Origin: Candidatus Rokuibacteriota bacterium
Lineage (GTDB): Bacteria; JAUVQV01
Reading direction: 5' to 3'
DNA length: 13,876 bases
NCBI GenBank assembly: GCA_030597995.1
Contig: JAUVQV010000004.1
Coordinates: 1-13,876, forward strand
The translations under genes and the position numbers were made by a program. A model generated the notes under the pieces. The model saw only the letters and a list, made by a program, of their open reading frames with translations. It had not been told where the DNA came from and did not search any database. Shown here one piece after another: positions 4,681 through 12,867 of the stretch; the stretch's first letter is position 1; the number at the start of each line of letters is the position of its first letter.

Positions 4681-7617
4681 TTGAAGAAAACCACACGCCG
4701 GAGAAACACAATAAAGGGGAAGACCCCTGCGGTCTCTCACAGCACCACCCGATCCCCGCACCGACGGAGGGGAAACAGCTCCAGGCCCGGGGTCGACGAT
4801 CGGATCATTGTCAAGGGGGCGCGGGAGCACAACCTGAAGAACGTAAAGGTAGAGATTCCCCGCAACTGTCTGACAGTGATCACCGGCGTCTCCGGCTCCG
4901 GCAAGTCTTCGCTGGCCTTCGACACCATCTACGCCGAAGGGCAGCGTCGCTACGTGGAATCCCTCTCCGCGTACGCCCGCCAGTTTTTGGAACTTATGGA
5001 AAAACCGGACGTGGACACGATCGAAGGACTCTCCCCGGCGATCTCCATCGAACAGCGGACCGTAAGCAAAAATCCCCGCTCCACGGTCGGGACGGTGACA
5101 GAGATCTACGACTATCTCCGCCTTCTCTTCGCGCGGGTGGGACATCCGTTCTGTTACCGCTGCGGGCGGGAGATTGCCTCGCAGGGGGTGGAGCAGATCG
5201 TAAACCGGGTGGCTTCACTCCCGGAAGGCACACGGATACACATCCTCGCCCCCCTGGTCCGGGGTAGAAAAGGTGAATATCAGAAAGTCTTTGAGGAGGT
5301 CCGCAAAAAGGGGTTCGTCCGAGTCCGCGTCGACGGGAAGGTCAGGGACCTGGCGGAGGAGATCACTCCCGACAAGAAGCGGAAGCACAACATCGAGGTC
5401 GTGGTCGACCGGCTGGTGGTCAAGAGCGGCCTGCGGGCCCGGCTGTCGGATTCTCTGGAGACCGCCCTCACCCTGGGAGACGGCCTGCTCATCGTGGAGG
5501 AGTTGGGAAAGGGTGACCACCTCTTCTCCGCCAAGCTTTCATGCCCGGTCTGCGGCGTGAGCTATCCGGAGCTCTCCCCCCGGATGTTTTCCTTCAACAG
5601 CCCTTACGGCGCCTGCCCGGAGTGCGGCGGGCTGGGAACCAAAATGTACTTCGATCCGGATTTGATCGTCCCGGACCGGAGCCTCAACCTCCGGGAAGGA
5701 GCGATCGCCCCCTGGGAGAAGAGGAGCTCCGTCTATTTTTTCCAGACCTTGGGCGCCCTGGCCCGGCACTACCACTTTGACCTCGATACTCCCTTCGATA
5801 AGCTCCCGAAAAGGGTGCGGGAGGTCCTGCTTTACGGTTCCGGCGAGGAGGAGATTCTCTTCACTCTGGAAAGGAACGATGACCGTTTCCGATACAAACG
5901 ATCCTTCGAGGGGGTGATACAGAACCTGGAGCGCCGGTACCGCGAGACAAAATCGGCCTACATCCGAGAGGAGATCGAGCGTTTCATGAATCTCCGCCCC
6001 TGCCCCGGGTGCTCCGGGCGGCGCCTCAAGAAGGAGAGCCTCGCGGTCAAGATTAACGGCCGGAGCATCGCGGATTACACCCACCTCAGTATCCGGGCCG
6101 CCAAGGAGGTCTTCTCACGGTTGGAGCTGAGCCCGAAAGAGAAGTCGATCGCCCGGAGAATCCTGAAGGAGGTCCGGGAGAGACTCCAGTTTTTGATCAA
6201 CGTCGGCCTCGATTACCTCACTCTGGACCGGGAGGCGGCCTCACTCTCCGGGGGCGAGGGACAGCGTATCCGGCTCGCCACCCAGATCGGCTCCCGGCTG
6301 GTGGGCGTCCTCTACGTCCTGGACGAGCCGAGCATCGGCCTCCACCAGCGCGATAACTACCGCCTCCTCCGGACCCTGAAAGAGCTCCGGGATCTGGGAA
6401 ACACGGTGCTGGTGGTGGAACACGACGCAAGCACCATCCTGCAATCGGATTATGTGGTAGACCTCGGGCCGGGGGCCGGGGAGCAGGGCGGTATGGTGGT
6501 GGCGGCCGGCTCGCCGCAAGACCTGATGGACCATCCCGCATCGCTCACCGGCAAGTATCTCTCCCGTCGGCTCTCCATCCCCCTTCCCGAGAAGAGGCGA
6601 GCGGCCGGAGGGAAGTGGCTCCGCCTCCTCGGGGCGCAGGGAAACAATCTCAAGAACATCAATTTCGAGATCCCCCTCGGGACCTTCACCTGTGTGACCG
6701 GGGTTTCCGGCTCCGGAAAGAGCACCCTGGTGATCGATACCCTGTTCAAGGCCCTGGCCCACTATCTCTACCGCGCCAAGGAGCGGCCGGCAACCTTTCG
6801 GGGCCTGGAAGGGCAGGAACTCATCGACAAGGTCATCGACATCGATCAGTCGCCCATCGGGAGGACACCCCGCTCCAACCCCGCTACCTACACCGGCATT
6901 TTCACCCCCGTCCGGGAACTCTTCGCCGCAGTCCCCGAATCCCGCCTCCGGGGATACCGCGCGGGGAGGTTCAGCTTCAACGTCCACGGGGGTCGCTGCG
7001 ACGCCTGTGACGGGGACGGAATCATCAAGATCGAGATGCACTTTCTCCCGGACGTCTATGTGACCTGCGACCTCTGCAAGGGGAAGCGTTACAACCGGGA
7101 AACTCTCGAGGTGGAGTACCGGGGGAAAAACATCCACCAGATCCTCGACCTGACAGTGCGCCAGGCCCTGGAATTCTTCCGGAACATCCTGCCGGTACGC
7201 GACCGGCTCCAGACCCTCAATGACGTGGGACTGGAGTACATCAAGCTCGGGCAGCCGGCCACCACCCTCTCCGGCGGTGAAGCCCAGAGGGTCAAGCTCT
7301 CCCGGGAGCTGGGAAAAAGGAGTACCGGGCGCACCCTCTTCATTCTGGACGAGCCGACCACCGGCCTGCACTTCTCCGACATCCGGAAACTCCTGGAGGT
7401 CCTCAACCGCCTGGCAGACGCCGGGAACACCATTGTGGTCATCGAACACAACCTGGAAGTCATAAAATCCGCCGACTACATCATCGACCTCGGCCCCGAG
7501 GGGGGCGATGCCGGAGGAAAGATCGTGGCCCGCGGGGCACCGGAGGACATCGCCCGGCACCCCCATTCATACACCGGCCGGTTCCTCCGGCCGCTCCTCG
7601 ACGGGGGCAACCGTTAG
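4681..7617 (+). CDS. uvrA: Excinuclease ABC subunit A (UvrA)
   Basis: Damage-recognition ATPase of nucleotide excision repair; a dimer loads UvrB at lesions. It has two ABC modules: Walker A GVSGSGKS (69-76) with signature LSGGEGQRI (from 522), and Walker A GVSGSGKS (674-681) with signature LSGGEAQRV (from 863). Zinc modules are C288-x2-C291...C312-x2-C315 and C773-x2-C776-x19-C796-x2-C799; CYRCG near 157 is an additional CxxC. Start is TTG at 4681 with GAGGA seven bases upstream, because no other usual start codon precedes the conserved [15 protein letters not shown]. This leaves an unusual basic N-terminal extension of about 40 residues; total length 978 versus about 940 in most UvrA. A weak promoter candidate is GGGACA (4617-4622), 16 bases, TATTTA (4639-4644), with its -35 inside the MITE end. 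I see no LexA-type box. Confidence 0.97.
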   Translation: MKKTTRRRNTIKGKTPAVSHSTTRSPHRRRGNSSRPGVDDRIIVKGAREHNLKNVKVEIPRNCLTVITGVSGSGKSSLAFDTIYAEGQRRYVESLSAYARQFLELMEKPDVDTIEGLSPAISIEQRTVSKNPRSTVGTVTEIYDYLRLLFARVGHPFCYRCGREIASQGVEQIVNRVASLPEGTRIHILAPLVRGRKGEYQKVFEEVRKKGFVRVRVDGKVRDLAEEITPDKKRKHNIEVVVDRLVVKSGLRARLSDSLETALTLGDGLLIVEELGKGDHLFSAKLSCPVCGVSYPELSPRMFSFNSPYGACPECGGLGTKMYFDPDLIVPDRSLNLREGAIAPWEKRSSVYFFQTLGALARHYHFDLDTPFDKLPKRVREVLLYGSGEEEILFTLERNDDRFRYKRSFEGVIQNLERRYRETKSAYIREEIERFMNLRPCPGCSGRRLKKESLAVKINGRSIADYTHLSIRAAKEVFSRLELSPKEKSIARRILKEVRERLQFLINVGLDYLTLDREAASLSGGEGQRIRLATQIGSRLVGVLYVLDEPSIGLHQRDNYRLLRTLKELRDLGNTVLVVEHDASTILQSDYVVDLGPGAGEQGGMVVAAGSPQDLMDHPASLTGKYLSRRLSIPLPEKRRAAGGKWLRLLGAQGNNLKNINFEIPLGTFTCVTGVSGSGKSTLVIDTLFKALAHYLYRAKERPATFRGLEGQELIDKVIDIDQSPIGRTPRSNPATYTGIFTPVRELFAAVPESRLRGYRAGRFSFNVHGGRCDACDGDGIIKIEMHFLPDVYVTCDLCKGKRYNRETLEVEYRGKNIHQILDLTVRQALEFFRNILPVRDRLQTLNDVGLEYIKLGQPATTLSGGEAQRVKLSRELGKRSTGRTLFILDEPTTGLHFSDIRKLLEVLNRLADAGNTIVVIEHNLEVIKSADYIIDLGPEGGDAGGKIVARGAPEDIARHPHSYTGRFLRPLLDGGNR

Positions 7618-7664
7618 GCGGGGCATCGCCCGATGTTATACAAAAGTGAATATTTCCTCTGCTG

Positions 7665-8354
7665 TCAGGTTCTCCGCTCGTTGATGATTCCCATGTGGCG
7701 GATGTCTTTCCCCTTGACCATGAAAATCACCATCTCGGCGATGTTGGTGGCATGGTCGGCCATGCGCTCCAGGTACTTGGCGACAAAGAGCAGCCGCGTC
7801 GCCCGGTTGATGGTCTTGGGATCCTCCATCATGAACGTCAAAAGTTCCCGGAAGACCTGCTCGTTGAGCTGATCGACCACGTCATCCCGGAGAGTGACCT
7901 CCTTCGCCAAATCGGCGTTACCCCGTAAAAAGGCCTCCAGGGCATCTTTGATCATCCCCACGGTCGCTTCCGCCATTTTCGGCAAGTCAAGATACGGTTT
8001 GAGCTGAGGCTCCCGATTCAACTCCTGGGCCCGCTCCGCGAGGTTCACGCAGAGATCGCCGATCCGCTCCAGGTCCGTGGAGACCTTCAAGGCCAGGGTG
8101 ATGAAGCGCAGATCCCCGGCCGCCGGCTGGCGAAGGGCGATGATGTTCAAGGCCATCTCGTCTATCTCCACCTCTTGGCGGTTGATCTCGTGATCGAATT
8201 CGATCATCTCCTTCGCGAGCTTCGAGTTCCGCTCCACCAGGGCCTTCATCGTCTTCTCGATCATGCTCACCAGGTCTTCTCCTATGGACAGGATCTTGTC
8301 CTTGAGCTCCCGCAACTCTCTTTCGTACTGCTTGCTGATGTGCCCCTTCCTCAT
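7665..8354 (-). CDS. phoU: Phosphate transport regulator PhoU
   Basis: Cytoplasmic helical protein that links the Pst transporter to PhoR-type signalling and restrains phosphate uptake. At 229 residues it has the normal tandem PhoU domains, each with metal-binding acidic motifs: STDLERIGD (92-100) in the first and YLERMADHATNIAE (194-207) in the second. The ATG at 8354 is chosen because a strong GGGGAGGGGAG lies just upstream and MRKGHISKQYERELRELK is the family start; longer in-frame starts run into pstB1. It is 23 bases after pstB1 and is the last gene of the operon, converging with uvrA across 47 bases. No PhoB/PhoR genes are in the window. Confidence 0.95.
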   Translation of the reverse strand: MRKGHISKQYERELRELKDKILSIGEDLVSMIEKTMKALVERNSKLAKEMIEFDHEINRQEVEIDEMALNIIALRQPAAGDLRFITLALKVSTDLERIGDLCVNLAERAQELNREPQLKPYLDLPKMAEATVGMIKDALEAFLRGNADLAKEVTLRDDVVDQLNEQVFRELLTFMMEDPKTINRATRLLFVAKYLERMADHATNIAEMVIFMVKGKDIRHMGIINERRT

Positions 8355-8377
8355 TTTCTCCCCTCCCCCATCAGGCC

Positions 8378-9133
8378 TCATCCGAAGCGCCCGGTGATGT
8401 AATCCTCCGTCTTCTTGTCGCCGGGGTTCGTAAAAAGAGTGGTGGTAGTATTGAACTCCATCAGCCGCCCGAGGTAGAAGAACCCGCACTCGTCCGAGAT
8501 TCTGGCGGCCTGTTGCATATTGTGGGTCACAATGGCGATGGTGTATTTCTTCTTCAGCTCCAGCATCAGCTCCTCGATGCGCATGGTGGCGATGGGATCG
8601 AGGGCCGAGCAGGGCTCATCCATGAGCAGGACCTCGGGTTCCACCGCCACCAGCCGTGCGATGCAAAGCCGCTGCTGCTGTTCGCTGGTCAGCGCCAGGG
8701 CGGAGGTTTTCAGCTTGTCCTTCAACTCCTCCCAGAGGTGCACCGCCCTGAGACTCCTCTCGACCGTACCTTCCAAAACGTCCCTCTTTGCTACCCCGTG
8801 CACCCTGAGGCCGTACACGACGTTGTCGAAAATGCTCAAGGGGAACGGGTTCGGCCGCTGGAACACCATCCCGACCTTCTTCCGCAGGAGGACCAGGTTC
8901 TGGCCGGGACGGTAGATGTCCTCCCCGTCCAGGAGGACCTCTCCTTCCACCCGGGTGCCATCCACGAGGTCATTCATTCGGTCCAGGGTCTTGAGGAACG
9001 TGGTCTTGCCGCACCCGGAGGGCCCGATAAAAGCGGTGATATTGTTGGGCAGGATTCTCAGGTCCACACCGATCAGGGCCTGGAAGTCCCCGTAGAAAAA
9101 GTTCAGCTTCCGGACTTCGACCTTGGGCCGCAT
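8378..9133 (-). CDS. pstB: Phosphate ABC transporter ATPase PstB, copy 1 (degenerate signature motif)
   Basis: ATPase subunit of the PstSCAB phosphate importer, 251 residues. Intact: Walker A GPSGCGKT (37-44), Q92 in [12 protein letters not shown], Walker B LLMDE (169-173) in the PstB-typical [10 protein letters not shown], and H204 in [13 protein letters not shown]. The ABC signature, normally LSGGQQQR, is LTSEQQQR (148-155): both glycines are replaced, by Ser150 and Glu151; I checked the codons. The signature of one subunit closes the ATP site of its partner, so this copy should complete a poor site. ATG directly follows the stop of the second PstB gene (TAGATG) with a GGGAG ten bases upstream. 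It ends 23 bases before phoU. Identity is certain; the functional reading (half of a heterodimer) is inference. Confidence 0.95.
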   Translation of the reverse strand: MRPKVEVRKLNFFYGDFQALIGVDLRILPNNITAFIGPSGCGKTTFLKTLDRMNDLVDGTRVEGEVLLDGEDIYRPGQNLVLLRKKVGMVFQRPNPFPLSIFDNVVYGLRVHGVAKRDVLEGTVERSLRAVHLWEELKDKLKTSALALTSEQQQRLCIARLVAVEPEVLLMDEPCSALDPIATMRIEELMLELKKKYTIAIVTHNMQQAARISDECGFFYLGRLMEFNTTTTLFTNPGDKKTEDYITGRFG

Positions 9134-9895
9134 CTATCCGAATCTCCCGGAGATATAGTCGTCGGTGCGGCGGTCTTTTGGAACGGTGAAGACCTGCCGG
9201 GTCTTTCCGTACTCCACCATCTCGCCCATCAGGAAAAAGGCGGTGCGGTCCGAGACCCGCGCGGCCTGCTTGGTATTGTTGGTCACCAGGACAATGGTGT
9301 AGCGGCTCTTCAAATCACTCAGGGCCTCTTCGATCTTGAAAGTCGAGACCGGATCGAGGCCGGAACAGGGCTCGTCGAGGAGGATAACCTCGGGATCCAG
9401 GGCCAGGGTGCGGGCGATGCAGAGACGCTGCTGCTGCCCCCCGGAAAGCCGCAGGGCGGAATCCCCAAGGCGGTCCTTGACCTCGTCCCAGAGTACGGCG
9501 GATCGCAGACCGTATTCCACCAGCTCGTCCAGCTTCTTCCGGCTGCGGACGCCGTTCAGCTTGGGCCCGTAGGCGATGTTCTCATACACGCTCCGCGGCA
9601 GCGGCACGGGGATTTCAAAGACCATTCCCACTCTCCGCCGCAGGTGGTCCGGGTCGCAATCCCCGGAGTAGATGTCGAGACTATCCAGGAAAATCCTCCC
9701 CTCGTGCCTGGCCTTGTGGATCAGGTCCACCATCCGGTTCATGCTCCGCAGGAGCGTGCTCTTTCCGCTGCGCGAGGGACCAATGATGCCGAGGATCTCA
9801 TTTCTGGCGATCGAGAGGTTCACACCCTTCAGCGCGGCGGCTCCATCCGGATAGAAGAAGCTGAACCCCTCGACCAGGATTTTTCCCTCGGTCAA
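9134..9895 (-). CDS. pstB: Phosphate ABC transporter ATPase PstB, copy 2 (altered Q-loop and H-switch)
   Basis: A second PstB-type ATPase, 253 residues. Intact: signature [13 protein letters not shown] (150-162) and Walker B ILLDE (171-175). Altered: Walker A GPSRSGKS (39-46, Arg42 in place of the usual Gly), Q-loop glutamine is Glu94 (VGMVFEIPVPLP), and the switch histidine is Asn206 (VTNNTKQAARVSD). These changes are all on the nucleotide-holding face of its own site, whereas its signature stays good. Start is TTG at 9895 overlapping the pstA stop (TTGA), with GAGGAA just upstream; the frame is open farther back through pstA but without similarity. Its C-terminus (TDDYISGRFG) is nearly the same as that of copy 1, as expected for a tandem duplicate that diverged. 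Confidence 0.93.
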   Translation of the reverse strand: MTEGKILVEGFSFFYPDGAAALKGVNLSIARNEILGIIGPSRSGKSTLLRSMNRMVDLIHKARHEGRIFLDSLDIYSGDCDPDHLRRRVGMVFEIPVPLPRSVYENIAYGPKLNGVRSRKKLDELVEYGLRSAVLWDEVKDRLGDSALRLSGGQQQRLCIARTLALDPEVILLDEPCSGLDPVSTFKIEEALSDLKSRYTIVLVTNNTKQAARVSDRTAFFLMGEMVEYGKTRQVFTVPKDRRTDDYISGRFG

Positions 9896-10731
9896 GAGAA
9901 TTTCCTCACGATGCGGTGCATCAGGTAGTAGGCCACGACGTTGATCGTCAAAATAGCGATCATCAGCACCGCGGCGGTTCCGTACGCCATCTCCATGGAG
10001 ATTCCCTCGGTGGCCAGAATATAGAAGTGCACCGCGAGGGTCCTCCCTGACGAGAAGAGCGAAGTCGGTATCTTGAGAGCGGAACCGGCCGTGAAGAGGA
10101 CCGCTGCCGTCTCCCCTATGGAGCGCCCGAAACTCAGCATCACACCGGTCACGATCCCGGGGAGCGCGCCCGGAAGAACCACCCGGGTCACCGTCTGCCA
10201 GCGCGTCCCCCCCAGGGAGTAACTGACCTCCCGCTGGACCCGCGGCACGGCCTTGATGGCCTCCTCGCTCGTCCGGATGATGGTCGGCAGGACCATAATC
10301 GCCAGCGTCAAGCCGCCGGAGAGCACCGAGTACCCCAATCTCAGGAAGATGACGAAGGTTATGAACCCGAAAAGCCCCAGGATGATCGAGGGCACGCCGG
10401 CCAGGCATTCCGCCGCGAAGCGGACGACCCTGGTGGCGAATCCCTCACGGGTGTATTCCGTGAGATAGATGGCCGTCCCCACTCCCAGGGGGGTGGCGAT
10501 AACCAGGGCCACCAGGGCCAGAACCACGGTGCTGACAATGAACGGGAAGATGCCCCCCTCCTTTCCCATGTTCTCCGCACCGGAGGAGAACAGCTTCAAA
10601 CTGAACACCGGGAGGCCTTTCAGCAGGAGATAGTAGATGATAAAAATCAGTATCGAGAGGGTGCAGGCAGTCATGAGAATCAGCATGCCCTTGACTACCC
10701 GCTGCGTGCGTTCCGGGGTGAGCTGTTTCAC
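9892..10731 (-). CDS. pstA: Phosphate ABC transporter permease PstA
   Basis: Inner-membrane permease that pairs with PstC to form the phosphate channel. At 279 residues it shows about six hydrophobic segments (around 16-37, 62-91, 110-131, 138-152, 191-213 and 250-271) and the coupling-loop (EAA-type) sequence EEAIKAVPRVQREVSYSLGG (156-175) that docks on the PstB ATPases, continuing RWQTVTRVVLPGA. Start is GTG at 10731, in a GTGA overlap with the pstC stop and preceded by a purine-rich AGGAGGGGGGGG site. A longer open frame to 11562 is only pstC read out of frame. Its stop overlaps the TTG of the following pstB gene, so translation of the operon is probably coupled. Confidence 0.96.
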   Translation of the reverse strand: MKQLTPERTQRVVKGMLILMTACTLSILIFIIYYLLLKGLPVFSLKLFSSGAENMGKEGGIFPFIVSTVVLALVALVIATPLGVGTAIYLTEYTREGFATRVVRFAAECLAGVPSIILGLFGFITFVIFLRLGYSVLSGGLTLAIMVLPTIIRTSEEAIKAVPRVQREVSYSLGGTRWQTVTRVVLPGALPGIVTGVMLSFGRSIGETAAVLFTAGSALKIPTSLFSSGRTLAVHFYILATEGISMEMAYGTAAVLMIAILTINVVAYYLMHRIVRKFS

Positions 10732-11585
10732 TTCCCCCCCCTCCTGGAGGTTATGGTGGCACCCAGGTTGAGGGCCATGATCAGGACAAACAGGATGACC
10801 CCGGTCGCGAAGAGGGCCTTCATGTGCTGCCCTTCGGCGTAGCTCAGTTCCAGGGCGATATTGGAGGTGAGAGTGCGGATGGGCTCGAGCAGCGAGCGGG
10901 GGATAAGCAGGGCGTTCCCCGTCACCATAATCACCGCCATGGTCTCGCCGATAGCCCTCCCCATCCCCAGGACGACGGCCGTCACTATCCCGGAGCGGGC
11001 GGCCTTGATGACCACCATGTGCACCGTCTGCCAGGTGGTGGCCCCCAGGGCGACCGAACCCTCCCGGTAAGAACGGGGAACTGCTTCCAAGGCGTCGATC
11101 GAGATGCTGATCACGGTCGGCAGGATCATGATGCCGAGGATAATCGCCCCGGCCAGCAGCGAGAGCCCCGGTCCGCCGAGGTGGACCCGGATCAGGGGAA
11201 TCAGCAGCACCACTCCTAAAAAGCCATACACCACTGAGGGGATACCGGCCAGGAGCTCGATGGCGGGTTTGAGCACCCGCCTCACCCGGGGCCGGGAGAA
11301 CTCCACCAGAAAGATGGCGCAGGCGAGCCCCAGCGGAACTCCTATCGCCAGGGCCCCTCCGGTGACCAGGATGGAGCCGACGACCATCGGCAGAAGGCCG
11401 AATTTTCCCTGGGTTGGCCGCCATTCCGCGCCCGAGAGTATGGTGAAGAGCCCCTCCTTCATGAGAAAGGGAAGTCCTTCCTTGAAGATGAAAAAGGTGA
11501 TGATGAAAAGGATGGCAATGGAAGAGAAGGCCACCAGGGCCAGGGCCCTCTCGATGAGCCATTCCCGGCGGCGGCTCGGTCTCAT
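10728..11585 (-). CDS. pstC: Phosphate ABC transporter permease PstC
   Basis: Inner-membrane permease partner of PstA, 285 residues. A basic N-terminus (RRREW) precedes the first membrane segment (about 15-37), followed by about five more (around 64-92, 111-132, 139-158, 200-222, 260-280). The coupling loop reads DALEAVPRSYREGSVALGAT, near residue 160-180, and is followed by TWQTVHMVVIKAARSGI; GRAIGETMAVIMVTGN is a conserved PstC/PstA phrase. ATG lies in an ATGA overlap with the stop of pstS, which supports the start and coupled translation. Length and motifs are complete, with no sign of damage. Confidence 0.96.
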   Translation of the reverse strand: MRPSRRREWLIERALALVAFSSIAILFIITFFIFKEGLPFLMKEGLFTILSGAEWRPTQGKFGLLPMVVGSILVTGGALAIGVPLGLACAIFLVEFSRPRVRRVLKPAIELLAGIPSVVYGFLGVVLLIPLIRVHLGGPGLSLLAGAIILGIMILPTVISISIDALEAVPRSYREGSVALGATTWQTVHMVVIKAARSGIVTAVVLGMGRAIGETMAVIMVTGNALLIPRSLLEPIRTLTSNIALELSYAEGQHMKALFATGVILFVLIMALNLGATITSRRGGK

Positions 11586-12433
11586 CCTTGCCCCGGCATC
11601 AGGCCCTCAGCGGCGAGGAGTTCCTGTCCCTCCGGGCTGAGGACGAACTCGACGAAGTCCCGGGCAAGCCCCTGCAGCTCCTCCCGTGACAAAAAGAGGA
11701 AGGGCCTCACGATCACGTACCGCTTCGCGAGAATCTCGGACCGGCTGGCGCTGACTCTATCCACCGCCAGGGCCTTCACCCTGCGGTCGACGAGCCCCAG
11801 TGAAATGTAACCGAGAGAGCCGGGATCGTTAGCGACGATCTCCCGGACCGCACCGTTGGAGGCCTGGACGAGTGCCCGGTGCGAGATGTTTTCCTTTTCC
11901 ATCACCATTTCTTCAAAAGCCCCCCGGGTGCCGGATCCTTCCTCCCGGGTGACAAAGTGGATCTCGCCGCCCACGCCTCCGATATTCTCCCAGCGGGTGA
12001 ACTCCCCGGTGAAGATTTTTTTGATCTGCTCCCGGGAGAGCCCCTTCAAAGGATTCGAGCGATGGACGATCATGGCGATCCCGTCATAGGCGATCACTAT
12101 TTCATGCAGGCCTTTTTCCGAAGGTTTCAGGTTGCGGGAGGACATCCCGACCTGAGCCACTCCGGTCTGGGTCGCCCGGACACCGGCCGAGGATCCTCCC
12201 CCCTGCACGTTTATGTTCACCTCCGGATGCCGGGCGAGGTATTCCTCGGCCAGCTTCTCGGCAAAGGGCTGCACCGAGGTCGACCCCGCCACCGTCAATA
12301 TTTCCTTCCCGCCCTCACCCGCCGGACTGCGGCAGGAGGGGGGTGAGAGAAATAGCAGTGTAATTGAGAGGACAAAAAAGTGCCGGAGGGCGATTGTTCC
12401 CGGCACCTTGCGATTTCTACCGCTACCGTTCAT
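11582..12433 (-). CDS. pstS: Phosphate-binding protein PstS
   Basis: Extracytoplasmic receptor that delivers phosphate to PstCA, 283 residues. The N-terminus has basic residues (Arg6, Arg8, Lys9, Arg17), a hydrophobic core FFVLSITLLFL (19-29) and Cys34. The sequence before it, SPPSC, is a poor lipobox, so it may be a lipoprotein with an atypical box or be cut by signal peptidase I. Phosphate-contact loops are AGSTSVQP (49-56), GGGSSAGV (78-85) and REEGSGTRGAF (163-173). The C-terminal VEFVLSPEGQELLAAEGLMP is family-typical. ATG at 12433 has only a weak GGAAAA site; the strong promoter at 12455-12484 implies a leader of about 14 bases. It is the first gene of the pst operon. Confidence 0.95.
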   Translation of the reverse strand: MNGSGRNRKVPGTIALRHFFVLSITLLFLSPPSCRSPAGEGGKEILTVAGSTSVQPFAEKLAEEYLARHPEVNINVQGGGSSAGVRATQTGVAQVGMSSRNLKPSEKGLHEIVIAYDGIAMIVHRSNPLKGLSREQIKKIFTGEFTRWENIGGVGGEIHFVTREEGSGTRGAFEEMVMEKENISHRALVQASNGAVREIVANDPGSLGYISLGLVDRRVKALAVDRVSASRSEILAKRYVIVRPFLFLSREELQGLARDFVEFVLSPEGQELLAAEGLMPGQG

Positions 12434-12454
12434 GCTGGGGTTTTCCGGGGGTGC

Positions 12455-12484
12455 ATAGTATCACCCTGAAGAAGCAAATGTCAA
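12455..12484 (-). promoter_or_regulatory. Sigma-70 promoter of the pst operon
   Basis: On minus, TTGACA (12484-12479), 18 bases, TACTAT (12460-12455). Transcription would start near 12448, about 14 bases before the pstS ATG. I see no clear pair of CTGTCAT-like Pho-box repeats; a consensus -35 is unusual for strictly PhoB-activated promoters, which suggests considerable basal expression. Confidence 0.7.
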
Positions 12485-12753
12485 AAACCTCCCTCACGGG
12501 CACCTCGGAGCCAGAAATCATCCTGGGACGGGGGGGGAGATGCTGAGCCGAGAGACCTAAACCCCTAGTCCGGTCGCGATCGCGGTGAGATCCGCTTCGA
12601 CTTGGAACTGCTGGAACTCGCGGGGCCGCGGAACCGGGGTCCAACTCTCAAGATCCCGCCCCGCCAGAGTGTCTTGAATATTAGGCATCTTTTGTCCCTG
12701 TCCAGCACGTCAAAAAACTATCATGAGCCGGCCGAAAAATCAAGAAACCGCCC
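12485..12753. other. Divergent pst / mfd intergenic region, no gene recognised
   Basis: GC-rich, with potential stems such as CGCGG-GG-CCGCG near 12617-12628 and TTGGA...TCCAA enclosing it (about 12602-12643). A 22-codon frame at 12478-12546 on plus and a 73-codon frame on minus (12423-12644) show no recognisable family and no good ribosome sites. No tRNA or known riboswitch pattern was found. It may hold operators or a structured leader, but nothing can be assigned. Confidence 0.4.
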
Positions 12754-12781
12754 TTGACAAAATGGGCCCGATCCCTAATAG
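12754..12781 (+). promoter_or_regulatory. Putative sigma-70 promoter of mfd
   Basis: Perfect TTGACA (12754-12759), 16 bases, TAATAG (12776-12781). The transcript would begin near 12788, upstream of both candidate mfd start codons (12838 and 12868). The -10 is imperfect. Confidence 0.5.
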
Positions 12782-12867
12782 TGCTAATCCTTACGCTGTG
12801 CGCAGAACTTATAGTCGAAGCGCAAGAATATTTCCCAGTGCCGCCTCGTGGTAGAGAAGCAATCCCA

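Noticed and set aside
4506..4709. 67-codon minus-strand frame containing IPLNPPFSKGE
   Set aside because: It is the translation of the palindromic repeat and the uvrA start; no ribosome site or family.
6241..7566. 441-codon minus-strand frame inside uvrA
   Set aside because: Antisense shadow of a GC-rich gene; no motifs, while the plus strand is clear UvrA.
7620..7632. GGGC-ATC-GCCC hairpin just after uvrA
   Set aside because: Four base pairs and no T run; too weak to call a terminator.
8355..8489. N-terminal extension of PhoU into pstB1
   Set aside because: It is pstB1 read in another frame; the ATG at 8354 has an excellent ribosome site.
8513..9928. 471-codon plus-strand frame across both pstB genes
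   Set aside because: Antisense to two well-supported ATPase genes; its length is a result of GC-rich codon bias and of the two genes being paralogues.
9896..11562. Upstream in-frame extensions of pstB2 (to 10408) and pstA (to 11562)
   Set aside because: They run through the preceding genes out of frame, and family similarity starts only at the overlapping TTG and GTG.
12544..12546. TGA after the Cys codon of the 22-codon frame as a possible selenocysteine codon
   Set aside because: A second in-frame TGA follows soon, and there is no protein family or visible SECIS-type structure to support it.
12575..12584. CGCGATCGCG palindrome (HIP1-like GCGATCGC), also GCGATCGC near 626
   Set aside because: Only two copies in 13.9 kb of GC-rich DNA, and nothing else suggests a cyanobacterium.
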